Shown in pieces: positions 1 through 7,085 of a stretch of DNA of 13,626 nucleotides (the stretch's first letter is position 1; every line of letters begins with the position of its first letter). The notes beneath the pieces were generated by a model, which saw only the letters and a program-made list of their open reading frames with translations, was not told the DNA's origin and did no database searches. The stretch comes from an uncultured Cocleimonas sp. (GTDB taxonomy: Bacteria > Pseudomonadota > Gammaproteobacteria > Thiotrichales > Thiotrichaceae), in NCBI GenBank assembly GCA_937974135.1, contig CALJIH010000008.1, positions 1-13,626 on the forward strand. Reading direction: 5' to 3'. Position numbers and translations under genes: made by a program.

Positions 1-151
1 GGAAAGTAATGCACTGTGTTTAATCGAATGGCCTGAACAAGCACAAGGCTACTTACCAGAAGCTGATCTAAGCCTAGAAATCACGTATCAGGAATCAGGC
101 CGCAGCATTAGTATTCTTGATACAGAAGAAGGTTCAATTAATATTTACTAA
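1..151 (+). CDS. tsaE: TsaE, tRNA threonylcarbamoyladenosine biosynthesis ATPase, C-terminal end (partial)
   Basis: Only the last 49 codons are inside the window, in the frame starting at base 2 and ending at TAA 149-151. The visible peptide contains LIEWPEQAQGYLPEADLSLE, which matches the C-terminal LIEWP...LP.(A/P)D signature of TsaE (YjeE). TsaE is the cytoplasmic P-loop ATPase that works with TsaB and TsaD to make the t6A modification at position 37 of ANN-decoding tRNAs. The Walker motifs lie upstream, outside the window. A cell-wall amidase follows on the same strand, an arrangement familiar from gammaproteobacteria (tsaE-amiB/C-mutL). Here the run stops after the amidase, with no mutL. 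The family call rests on a short piece but the motif is distinctive. Confidence 0.85.
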   Translation, partial: ESNALCLIEWPEQAQGYLPEADLSLEITYQESGRSISILDTEEGSINIY

Positions 152-217
152 ACAGTAACTTATGGCACTATCGTAAAAATCACTTGAAATTAATCCTCTA
201 ATGCGTTTTACTATAAG

Positions 218-244
218 AGTTAAATTAGAGAGTAAAGTTAAATT
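218..244 (+). repeat. 9-bp direct repeat in the amidase leader
   Basis: AGTTAAATT occurs at 218-226 and again at 236-244, an 18-bp period, in the 185-base gap between tsaE and the amidase. A weak promoter candidate lies just before it (TTGAAA at 184-189, TACTAT at 209-214, 19-bp spacer). Direct repeats about two helical turns apart can be sites for a regulator, but in AT-rich DNA this may be chance. Confidence 0.3.
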
Positions 245-336
245 GCTCCAGTAACAATGTAAAACAAACAAATTTACACAAAAATAACCGTAAATATCGA
301 AATGGGCTTTGGTATTTACCACCATTATTGGGGAAT

Positions 337-1581
337 ATGAAAAAGATTACCAACCATAAGCGCAGAGGCTTTGTCCTCGGGCTTGGTAGGGTATTGGGTG
401 TCGCCGGAGTAATTGGAACTTCTGCACTAACACCACATGCTTTTGCTAAAGGTCGCGGCGCTAATCTCAAATCTGTTGCAGTACATAAAAGTACTAACGG
501 AAAAGAACGCATTTTGTTTGCGCTCGATAAATCTGTGCGCCATAAGATTTCTACACTAACTTCCCCTGATCGTGTGGTAATAGACTTCATTGATACGTCT
601 AGTAAAGGCAAACTCAAGCTTGGGCGAAACTCTGCCAATAATAATCAGCAGAAAATGGTTAAAAATCTAAGGCACGCGACCCGAAATACCAAAGATTTTC
701 GTGTTGTCTTGGATATGAATGAAAAAGTCAAAGCCGCCTCTGCTTTAAAGTCGACAGAGAATGGGTATTTTCTTGAAGTTGCTTTAAGTCCATACAATAC
801 AAAACAGAACAGCGCACAAAAAGAAATTAAGAAAGCCATCAGCGCCGTCACCGCTGGGGTTGTTAGTAGACCGATGACGATTGCAATTGATGCAGGTCAC
901 GGGGGTAGAGACCCTGGAGCAATTGGTAAAAAAGGCACTAAAGAGAAACATATCGCTTTGCAAATCGCAAAACGCTTAAAGAAAAAGATTGATCGCCAAC
1001 CTGGGCTAAAAGCCGTGTTAATTCGTGATGGTGATTACTACATCTCATTAAGAAAGCGGATTAAAAAAGCGCGCAAACATCGCGCTGACTTATTTATTTC
1101 GATTCATGCTGATGCGAATCCCGATACCAGATTAACGGGCTCATCTGTTTATATCTTGTCGCAAAAAGGCGCTTCAAGTGAGGCAGCAAAATGGTTAGCA
1201 AATCGCGAAAACTCCTACGAGGATAAATTAGCCGGTGCAGATTTACACAGAGGCAATAAAGTCGTGTCATCGTTACTACTCGACTTATCGCTAGAAGATA
1301 CGATTGATAAAAGCCATGAAATTGCCAGAGATTTACTCAAGGAATTAGGCTCGGTAAATAATTTACTCAGACGCCGTGTTGAAAGCGCAGGTTTTGTGGT
1401 GCTTAAATCGCCGGACATTCCTTCCGTTTTAGTAGAAACCGCATTTATCAGTAACGCCAGAGAAGAGAAACGCCTGAAAACTGCAAGGCATCAAGAAAAA
1501 CTCGCAACCGCTATTTTTAAAGGGATTCGTCGCTATCAAGTCGCATCAATCGGCAGAGAAAGTGATACCCAATACAGTTAA
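337..1581 (+). CDS. amiC: N-acetylmuramoyl-L-alanine amidase, AmiC-like, probable Tat signal
   Basis: Zinc amidase that cuts the amide bond between N-acetylmuramic acid and L-Ala in septal peptidoglycan, acting in the periplasm during daughter-cell separation. I start it at ATG 337 (414 residues); a TTG nine bases upstream is in frame but adds nothing. Residues 8-13 are KRRGFV followed by a hydrophobic stretch (about 13-31) and AFA at 35-37, a twin-arginine signal as in E. coli AmiA and AmiC. An AMIN domain fills about residues 40-145 and Amidase_3 about 180-405. Expected Zn/catalytic residues are present: H188 in DAGHGG, E203, H257 in SIHADA and E367 in VETAFISN. The region between SSVYILS and SPDIPS contains the helical insert typical of EnvC/NlpD-controlled amidases. 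No LysM domain is seen, which favours AmiC over AmiB, though automated annotation may say amiB. Confidence 0.92.
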   Translation: MKKITNHKRRGFVLGLGRVLGVAGVIGTSALTPHAFAKGRGANLKSVAVHKSTNGKERILFALDKSVRHKISTLTSPDRVVIDFIDTSSKGKLKLGRNSANNNQQKMVKNLRHATRNTKDFRVVLDMNEKVKAASALKSTENGYFLEVALSPYNTKQNSAQKEIKKAISAVTAGVVSRPMTIAIDAGHGGRDPGAIGKKGTKEKHIALQIAKRLKKKIDRQPGLKAVLIRDGDYYISLRKRIKKARKHRADLFISIHADANPDTRLTGSSVYILSQKGASSEAAKWLANRENSYEDKLAGADLHRGNKVVSSLLLDLSLEDTIDKSHEIARDLLKELGSVNNLLRRRVESAGFVVLKSPDIPSVLVETAFISNAREEKRLKTARHQEKLATAIFKGIRRYQVASIGRESDTQYS

Positions 1582-1618
1582 CCTTCTAATAATAACGATT
1601 TCCTTCGATGTGTACTTT

Positions 1619-1645
1619 AGCCGCTTTCATTAGCGGCTTTTTTTT
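1619..1645 (+). terminator. Intrinsic terminator of the amidase gene
   Basis: AGCCGCT (1619-1625), loop TTCATT, AGCGGCT (1632-1638), then a run of eight T ending at 1645. It is a perfect 7-bp GC-rich stem with a U-tract, 37 bases after the amidase stop and before the convergent aldehyde dehydrogenase. Confidence 0.9.
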
Positions 1646-1660
1646 GCCCTTTTTATTTGG

Positions 1661-1684
1661 AAAAAAGACACCCCCCTACTTTTT
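1661..1684 (+). repeat. Oriented intergenic repeat, copy 1
   Basis: Core GACACCCCCCTAC preceded by six A and followed by five T; TTTTG follows after five more bases (1690-1694). AAAAAG and CTTTTT at its two ends can pair around an 11-base loop containing the C-run. It lies between the amidase terminator and the 3' end of the convergent aldehyde dehydrogenase. Core identical to copies 3 and 5. Confidence 0.85.
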
Positions 1685-1710
1685 ACCAATTTTGATCAAT
1701 ATCTTTTAAT

Positions 1711-3126
1711 CTAACGCAATAAAAACTTGCGCATTAGTTTTTGCATTAAATCTCGATTATTCAAGAAAAACCTTGTTTTTGGCAACCATGCTTTAGTGGT
1801 TACAACGGTTTTAGCTTTAGACAATTGCTGGTAACCTTCTTTGCCATGGTAATGTCCAATGCCCGAATGACCAGTGCCACCAAAGGGGGCATCTTCTGCG
1901 ATTACTTGAAGGCTCGTGTCATTTACGCAAACACCACCACTGTGAGTATTTCTCAGAATATGATTGATGGTGTTTTTATTGCTAGACATCACATAAAGCG
2001 CCAAAGGTCTCGGCTTAGCGTTGATATAATCAATACATTCTTCGATCGAGTCGTAAGGCATTATCGGCAAAAGTGAGCCAAAAATCTCTTCCTGCATCAC
2101 TTCCATATCTTCTGTAACATCTGTAAGTAGGTGAGGATAAAAAATCTTACTATCTGCTTTCGTATCCATAGCTTGGGTATGATGAACCGTGGCTCCTTTA
2201 TCAAGCGCGTCTTTGAGTAGGTTCTGTAATCGATCGTATTGCTTGGTATCGATAATGTGCGTGAATTTATTGCTATTTTTTGAATCCGTGTAAAATTCTT
2301 GATACTTCTGCTTAAACAGTTCGATGAAAGTGTTTTCTTTACCTCGTGGGACAAAAGCGTAATCCGGCGCTACGCATACTTGACCTGAATTCAGCGTTTT
2401 ACCAAGAATTACTGAATCCATTGCGGTTTCCCAATTAGCATCATCTGTAAAAATAACGGGCGATTTTCCACCCAATTCTAAGGTAACTGGTGTTAAATTT
2501 TTTGCTGCTGCTTGCGCTACGTAACCACCAACGGTAGTCGAACCTGTAAAGACTATATGATCAAAAGGTAATGCTGAAAAAGCTGCGCCAATCTCATGCT
2601 CACCTTCAACAATCACCAAATGCTCTTGAATACATTCTGTTGCTTTGATAATTATTTTATTGGTTTTCGGGGTAAATTCACTGAGTTTTATCATCACCCG
2701 ATTGCCCGCCGCTAGCGCTTGGATAGCTGGTGACAATGCCAATAGTATTGGAAAATTCCAAGGCGAGATAATCCCAACCACGCCTACTGGCTGGTACTGT
2801 ACCTCTACACGTGAAGGCGCTAACACCAATCCCGCATGACGCTTAGAAGGCTTCATCCATTTGCGTAAACGCTTCATGGCATAATTGATACCCATCACAC
2901 TAGGTAACAAGTCTGCGTTTAAACTATCGAATTCACTTCGGTAACCGTAATCTTCATGCAATGCTTGATAAAATTCTTGCTCATGAGAAATGAGGGATTT
3001 CTTTAGTGTTTGTAATACTGATTTTCTATCTTCAAGGCTAGGATAACGATTCTTTTTGTAAGCATCGCCCAGATCGTTGAATATTTTATTAAGTTGAGAT
3101 GTACTAATTGTGGTTTGATATTCCAT
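1711..3126 (-). CDS. Coniferyl-aldehyde-dehydrogenase-like NAD(P)-dependent aldehyde dehydrogenase
   Basis: 471-residue member of the ALDH superfamily, class 3-like branch in which coniferyl aldehyde dehydrogenase (CalB) is placed. It oxidises an aldehyde to the acid with NAD(P)+; the true substrate cannot be read from sequence and may be an aromatic or a fatty aldehyde. Active-site residues are all there: N124 in SPWNFP, E217 in TLELGGKSP and nucleophile C251 in NSGQVCVAPDY. The C-terminal 20 or so residues (KTRFFLNNRDLMQK...) are basic and hydrophobic, possibly membrane-associating. ATG at 3126 is the only sensible start; no strong Shine-Dalgarno is visible. It is the last gene of the minus-strand run and is bracketed by intergenic repeat copies 1 and 2, with a 168-base gap from the gene upstream, so it may have its own promoter (a TACAAT -10 candidate is weak). 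Confidence 0.88.
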   Translation of the reverse strand: MEYQTTISTSQLNKIFNDLGDAYKKNRYPSLEDRKSVLQTLKKSLISHEQEFYQALHEDYGYRSEFDSLNADLLPSVMGINYAMKRLRKWMKPSKRHAGLVLAPSRVEVQYQPVGVVGIISPWNFPILLALSPAIQALAAGNRVMIKLSEFTPKTNKIIIKATECIQEHLVIVEGEHEIGAAFSALPFDHIVFTGSTTVGGYVAQAAAKNLTPVTLELGGKSPVIFTDDANWETAMDSVILGKTLNSGQVCVAPDYAFVPRGKENTFIELFKQKYQEFYTDSKNSNKFTHIIDTKQYDRLQNLLKDALDKGATVHHTQAMDTKADSKIFYPHLLTDVTEDMEVMQEEIFGSLLPIMPYDSIEECIDYINAKPRPLALYVMSSNKNTINHILRNTHSGGVCVNDTSLQVIAEDAPFGGTGHSGIGHYHGKEGYQQLSKAKTVVTTKAWLPKTRFFLNNRDLMQKLMRKFLLR

Positions 3127-3192
3127 TATAAAGCAATCGCTCGTTTTTAAGGGGTGATTGTATGTTAAACAATAGCAATATAAAAGTGAGTT

Positions 3193-3212
3193 AAAGACAC
3201 CCGCCTACTTTT
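3193..3212 (+). repeat. Oriented intergenic repeat, copy 2 (degenerate)
   Basis: GACACCCGCCTAC with AAA before and TTTT after; one C-to-G change in the core and a shorter A-run than copy 1. No clean TTTTG follows. It lies upstream of the aldehyde dehydrogenase (minus strand) and downstream of the 119-residue gene. Confidence 0.75.
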
Positions 3213-3222
3213 AGCAAACTTA

Positions 3223-3241
3223 CCGTTTTTTTTTAAAACGG
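3223..3241. other. Small inverted repeat in the ALDH upstream gap
   Basis: CCGTTTT (3223-3229) and AAAACGG (3235-3241) are exact complements around five T, on either strand. A second small hairpin, TGCCT...AGGCA, lies just to the right (about 3255-3271). On the minus strand these follow the 119-residue gene by 24-72 bases and could mark its transcript end, but neither has a downstream U-tract of the usual kind. Confidence 0.3.
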
Positions 3242-3294
3242 ATAATTCGATTATTTGCCTGTTTTTAGGCATTGCGCACCTTTGATGTAATTAT

Positions 3295-3654
3295 TTAGGG
3301 CAAATAATTAATAAATTGATATGAGTCAATTCCAGCCGTGGATGTCACTTTTTTTAATGATATTGTGGCGTCGGGTTTAAAGGTTAAACCATCAGTTGCG
3401 AGTAGCGTGATTTCTTCGCCATTGTTTAATCTTATTTTAACCGCAGGTGTTTTGCCATTTTCGGTATCAACGCTTGTGGCACTAGTAATAATACCCTGCA
3501 TATTTTCAGTTCCAGGCATATTTTCAGGCAGTGACATATAGAGAATAAAACCGCAAAACGCCAAAAACATAAATACAGCTGCGGCGATTAACGTCGTTTT
3601 TTTACGTTTCTCTTTTAGGTATTCTTTATCAAAATCAGTGATTGGTTCTTGCAA
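3295..3654 (-). CDS. Hypothetical membrane-anchored small protein, TTG start
   Basis: 119 residues, family not recognised. The N-terminal 18 residues are charged (DKEYLKEKRKK), then one hydrophobic segment (about 22-41, TLIAAAVFMFLAFCGFILYM) that should anchor it in the inner membrane. A C-terminal part of about 70 residues follows, rich in beta-forming residues, with the look of a small OB-like or beta-barrel domain (MQGIITSATSV...VKIRLNNGEEITLLA). The basic side precedes the helix, so by the positive-inside rule the C-terminal domain should be periplasmic. The only upstream start in frame is TTG at 3654-3652; the frame is closed by TAA at 3675-3673, which is also the stop of the VOC gene. 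The space between that stop and the TTG is entirely intergenic repeat copy 3, whose minus strand gives a G6 tract six bases before the TTG. It is probably co-transcribed with the genes upstream. Confidence 0.65.
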   Translation of the reverse strand: MQEPITDFDKEYLKEKRKKTTLIAAAVFMFLAFCGFILYMSLPENMPGTENMQGIITSATSVDTENGKTPAVKIRLNNGEEITLLATDGLTFKPDATISLKKVTSTAGIDSYQFINYLP

Positions 3655-3674
3655 AAGACACCCCCCTACTTTTT
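3653..3674 (+). repeat. Oriented intergenic repeat, copy 3, inside an operon
   Basis: Core GACACCCCCCTAC with AAAA before and TTTTT-type flank after, followed after five bases by TTTTG (3680-3684). It fills the gap between the VOC stop (TAA 3675-3673) and the TTG start (3654-3652) of the next minus-strand gene, so it must be transcribed as a G-rich sequence in that mRNA. Confidence 0.85.
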
Positions 3675-4047
3675 AGATGTTTTGAGCGATACGCCATTGC
3701 ACACCACTCGGATCACTTATTGTAAAATCAAACATCCGCCATGGTTGTTCAACTATTTCTGTCACATCAATATCATATTTATCAGACAACCCTGATTCAT
3801 CAACTTGATTGTGCCATGCCTCAATATCTTCTACTAATAAATGCATTGCAAAATGCTCAGCTAGCGATTTTTCGTAGTAATCTTGTAATAAAAAACTATT
3901 TCTATCTCTGTGAAAATAGGCGACTCCACCCCCTTCCGATGCCATTGTAAAACCTAAATCCTGATAGAAACTCTTAGAAAGCTCAAAGTTCTTTGCCGGA
4001 ACAAATGCTTTAATTTCAACAGTATTTAAGTTGTTTACAGGTACCAT
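3673..4047 (-). CDS. VOC-superfamily (glyoxalase/bleomycin-resistance fold) protein
   Basis: 124 residues, the usual size for a single-chain VOC protein made of two beta-alpha-beta-beta-beta modules. The first module is about VEIKAFVPAKNFELSKSFYQDLGFTMASEGGGVAYF. The second is about HFAMHLLVEDIEAWHNQVDE...WRMFDFTISDPSGVQWRIAQ, with the typical D-P-S/D-G-x-x-W/L ending. Members include glyoxalase I, dioxygenases, and antibiotic-binding proteins, so the reaction cannot be assigned. Usual metal positions are only partly filled (E in VEIKAF, H in AMHLLV). ATG at 4047 directly follows the TAG stop of the exonuclease gene with no intervening base, so it is almost certainly translated by coupling from that gene. 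Its stop touches repeat copy 3. Confidence 0.75.
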   Translation of the reverse strand: MVPVNNLNTVEIKAFVPAKNFELSKSFYQDLGFTMASEGGGVAYFHRDRNSFLLQDYYEKSLAEHFAMHLLVEDIEAWHNQVDESGLSDKYDIDVTEIVEQPWRMFDFTISDPSGVQWRIAQNI

Positions 4048-4851
4048 CTAAAGGTTCCTAAATTCAGCTACCGCCGGCGCATGATCAGAGGGTCTCTCCC
4101 AACCACGTGGTTCAGGATCAATATAACTCGCGGTGCATTGCTCGGCAAGTTTTGTGCTGGCTAACACAAGATCTATACGTAAACCCATATTCTTATCAAA
4201 CCCGCCACTACGGTAATCCCACCAACTATAGGTTTGGTCTTCTTGTTCGAATAATCGGAATGAATCTACAAAACCAATATCACAAATTTTCTTTAAGGCA
4301 TTTCGTTCTGGTGTCGAGCACAGAATTTTTTCATGCCATGATTTTGGGTTATGCACATCTCGATCAGTTGGGGCGATATTAAAATCACCTAAAACGACAA
4401 ATTGTGGATATTGCTTGGATTGCTCTTCTATAAAGTTCGTGACCTTATCCATCCAATCGAGTTTGTAATCAAACTTCTCTGATCCCACTTCAGAGCCATT
4501 CACCACGTATAAATCTAAAATACGAATACCGTTAATGGTTGCTGCGAGTATTCTGCGTTGAGGATCATCCAAATTAGGAATATCCATCACAACGTCTTCG
4601 ATCAAGAATTCGTTTTTACATAAAATCGCCACACCATTATAGGTTTTTTGCCCTTGATAGACGACGTTATAACCCGCATCCTCGATTTCTTGCTGCGGGA
4701 AGTTTTCATCAATCGTTTTGGTTTCTTGTAACACCAAAATATCGACATTACTTTTTTCAAGCCACATCAAGACATGCGGTAAACGCACTTTAAGCGAGTT
4801 AACATTCCAACTCGCTATTTTGAATCTTGGCGTAGTGAATGGCTCACTCAT
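4048..4851 (-). CDS. xthA: Exodeoxyribonuclease III / AP endonuclease family (XthA-like)
   Basis: 267 residues, the normal length for exonuclease III (endonuclease/exonuclease/phosphatase fold). This Mg-dependent enzyme cuts DNA 5' of abasic sites and removes 3' blocking groups in base-excision repair. Motifs in order: SWNVNS with N16, LQETK with metal ligand E43, the YNGVAIL segment, VVNG near the centre, GDFN with D156 and N158, LRIDLVLAS, and SDHAP with catalytic H257. Start ATG 4851 overlaps the prlC stop as ATGA; no Shine-Dalgarno is visible, which fits translational coupling. The next gene (VOC) begins immediately after its TAG. Several paralogues of this family (XthA1/XthA2-type) exist in proteobacteria, so it may not be the only exonuclease III of the genome. 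Confidence 0.93.
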   Translation of the reverse strand: MSEPFTTPRFKIASWNVNSLKVRLPHVLMWLEKSNVDILVLQETKTIDENFPQQEIEDAGYNVVYQGQKTYNGVAILCKNEFLIEDVVMDIPNLDDPQRRILAATINGIRILDLYVVNGSEVGSEKFDYKLDWMDKVTNFIEEQSKQYPQFVVLGDFNIAPTDRDVHNPKSWHEKILCSTPERNALKKICDIGFVDSFRLFEQEDQTYSWWDYRSGGFDKNMGLRIDLVLASTKLAEQCTASYIDPEPRGWERPSDHAPAVAEFRNL

Positions 4852-6896
4852 GCTGCTAAACCAGAATGTTTGAGCAAAGCATCAACCGAAGGCTCGCGGC
4901 CTCTAAATGCCTTAAAAGACTCGATTGCTGGACGTGAACCGCCAACTTCTAAGATCTCAGTTAAAAAGGCTTTGCCGACTTCTTGATTAAACAACCCTTC
5001 CTCTTCAAAACGTGCAAAAGCATCTGCAGATAATACTTCGGCCCATTTGTAACTGTAGTAACCCGCCGCATAGCCCCCTGCAAATATATGCGAAAAACCA
5101 TGCTGGAAGCGGTTAAATGTTGGAGGCGTTACCACTGCAACGCTATCGCGCACGGTATCTAGAATGTCTTGTATTTGCTTTGATGTTTCGATATCGGTAT
5201 CCATGTGTAAGCGCATATCAAAGATTGAAAATTCTAACTGCCTTACCATACCCATCGCAGTTTGAAAGTGCTTCGCTGCTTGCATTTTATCAAAGAGCTC
5301 ATCAGGGATTTTTTCACCCGTTTCGTAATGCGCGGCAAACATATCCAGTGCCTCACGTTGCCAACACCAGTTTTCCATAAATTGGCTCGGTAACTCAACC
5401 GCATCCCATTCAACACCGCTAATGCCTGAAATATCGAGATATTCGATTTGCGTCATCATGTGGTGCAAGCCATGACCAAATTCATGGAAGAGTGTGATGA
5501 CTTCATCGTGTGTAAACAATGCAGGTTTGCCACCTGCTGGTGGCGCTGAATTACACGTCATAAACGCAACGGGTGTTTGTATTGCATCGTTTGATTTAAA
5601 ACGGCTACAGAAATCAGCCATCCATGCGCCGCCACGTTTATGCTGACGTGCGTATAAATCTAGATAGAAACGCGCTTTTAAATCACCATTAGCATTATAG
5701 ATTTCATAAAAGCGCACATCATCATGCCAGCTTTCTTGTTCATTATTCTGTTTAATCGATACGTTATAGAGCTTTTCAACCAGCTCAAACAAACCATTAA
5801 GAACATTATCAACTGGGAAGTATGGTTTTAAATCTTCATCACTAATGCTGTAGCGCTCTTGCTTGAGTTTTTCGCTTACGTAAGTCACATCCCACGCTTG
5901 CATGTCGTCAATACCTACTTCGTCTTTTGCGAATTGTTTTAACGCTTCGTATTCTTTTTTTGCAAACGGTAATGACTTCTCAGCTAGCTCACCTAGAAAT
6001 TCTAATACTTGTTTTGGCGAATCTGCCATTTTGGTATCGAGTGATAATTCTGAATAGTTATTAAAACCCAAGAGCTGTGCTTTTTCTTGGCGCAACTTTA
6101 AGATTTTCTCCATATTGGCGCTGTTATCTAGCTTGGCATCACCGCCCTGATCAGACGCTCTTGTGCTATAAGCACGATACATTTCTTCACGTAAAGCTCG
6201 ATCATCTGCATAGCTCATAACAGCGTAATACGATGGAAACTCTAAGGTTAGCATATAGCCTTCTGCATCCCGCTGTTTAGCGGCAGCGGCGGCTTGTTCA
6301 ATAGCGGTATCGGGCAGACCTTTCAAGGCAGACTTATCATCAAGTTGCTTGGTCCAGGCGTTGGTTGCATCAAGTACGTTGTCCGAGTATTTAGAGGTAA
6401 TCGTCGATAATTCACTGCTGATTTCGCCGTAACGTTGTTTTTTCTCATCATCAAGATCAACGCCTGAGAGTTTGAATCCTTTGATCGAGTCTTCGATAGA
6501 TTTTCGCTGAGCATTATCTAAACCCAACTCATCTTGATTGTCTTGAATCTGTTTGATCGCATCAAATAATGTTTTGTTTTGACCCATCTCAGTGCTGTAT
6601 TCACTGAGCTTTGGTAAACAGCCATTGTAAGCATCACGTAGCTCAGGAGTGTTCACCACTCCATTCATATGGCTGATAGGTGACCACATGCGTTCGAGTT
6701 CGTTATCCGCTTTTTCAAGTGGCTCAATCAGATTGTCCCAAGTATATTTGGTATTATCGTTTAATAAAGATTCGGTTAGCGCGCGGCTTTGCTTGAGCAA
6801 TTTATCCAAAGCGGGCTCGATATGTTCAGCTTTTATCTCAGGAAAATTGGGTAAATCAGCAATATCAAGTAATGGGTTTTGATCGGTTGAACTCAT
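4848..6896 (-). CDS. prlC: Oligopeptidase A, M3 zinc metallopeptidase
   Basis: 682 residues, almost exactly the length of E. coli PrlC/OpdA (680). Cytosolic peptidase that degrades oligopeptides, including cleaved signal peptides, and a suppressor locus for signal-sequence mutations in E. coli. The N-terminal two thirds is the alpha-helical M3 half of the clam-shell. The active-site motif is TLFHEFGHGLHH with Zn ligands H471 and H475, general base E472, and the third ligand probably E501 in DAVELPSQFMENW. The C-terminal GGYAAGYYSYKWAEVLSADAF...GGSRPA stretch, which shapes the substrate site, is intact. ATG 6896 has AAGAAG about eight bases upstream. It heads a tight cluster with the exonuclease (ATGA overlap) and VOC gene. 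rnd lies 190 bases upstream on the same strand, with repeat copy 4 between them. Confidence 0.95.
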   Translation of the reverse strand: MSSTDQNPLLDIADLPNFPEIKAEHIEPALDKLLKQSRALTESLLNDNTKYTWDNLIEPLEKADNELERMWSPISHMNGVVNTPELRDAYNGCLPKLSEYSTEMGQNKTLFDAIKQIQDNQDELGLDNAQRKSIEDSIKGFKLSGVDLDDEKKQRYGEISSELSTITSKYSDNVLDATNAWTKQLDDKSALKGLPDTAIEQAAAAAKQRDAEGYMLTLEFPSYYAVMSYADDRALREEMYRAYSTRASDQGGDAKLDNSANMEKILKLRQEKAQLLGFNNYSELSLDTKMADSPKQVLEFLGELAEKSLPFAKKEYEALKQFAKDEVGIDDMQAWDVTYVSEKLKQERYSISDEDLKPYFPVDNVLNGLFELVEKLYNVSIKQNNEQESWHDDVRFYEIYNANGDLKARFYLDLYARQHKRGGAWMADFCSRFKSNDAIQTPVAFMTCNSAPPAGGKPALFTHDEVITLFHEFGHGLHHMMTQIEYLDISGISGVEWDAVELPSQFMENWCWQREALDMFAAHYETGEKIPDELFDKMQAAKHFQTAMGMVRQLEFSIFDMRLHMDTDIETSKQIQDILDTVRDSVAVVTPPTFNRFQHGFSHIFAGGYAAGYYSYKWAEVLSADAFARFEEEGLFNQEVGKAFLTEILEVGGSRPAIESFKAFRGREPSVDALLKHSGLAA

Positions 6897-6987
6897 AATT
6901 AATCTTCTTATTGGTTAGTCACTATTATCTACGAATATTCATATACTATTGGATTGATTCTAGGTTAAATCAAGTGATTTTAGGGTT

Positions 6988-7009
6988 AAAAAAGACCCCC
7001 CCTACTTTT
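6988..7009 (+). repeat. Oriented intergenic repeat, copy 4
   Basis: Variant core GACCCCCCCTAC (seven C, the A of the usual CAC replaced) with AAAAAA before and TTTT after. The downstream TTTTG is degraded to TTTCA. It sits in the 189-base gap between the end of rnd and the start of prlC, both minus-strand genes. Confidence 0.8.
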
Positions 7010-7085
7010 ACACGATTTCATTTTCTCTTCGGGCTGGCGTTTCTATGCTCTTTCGTTGTCTCGGCTGTGCATCAGCTTGATATTT

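Noticed and set aside
225..638. 137-codon minus-strand frame opposite the amidase start
   Set aside because: Antisense to the amidase signal and AMIN region, with a composition expected of a shadow frame.
2097..2354. Open frames inside the aldehyde dehydrogenase, prlC, rnd, rapA and other genes on either strand
   Set aside because: They overlap well-supported conserved genes in other frames and have no recognisable protein features.
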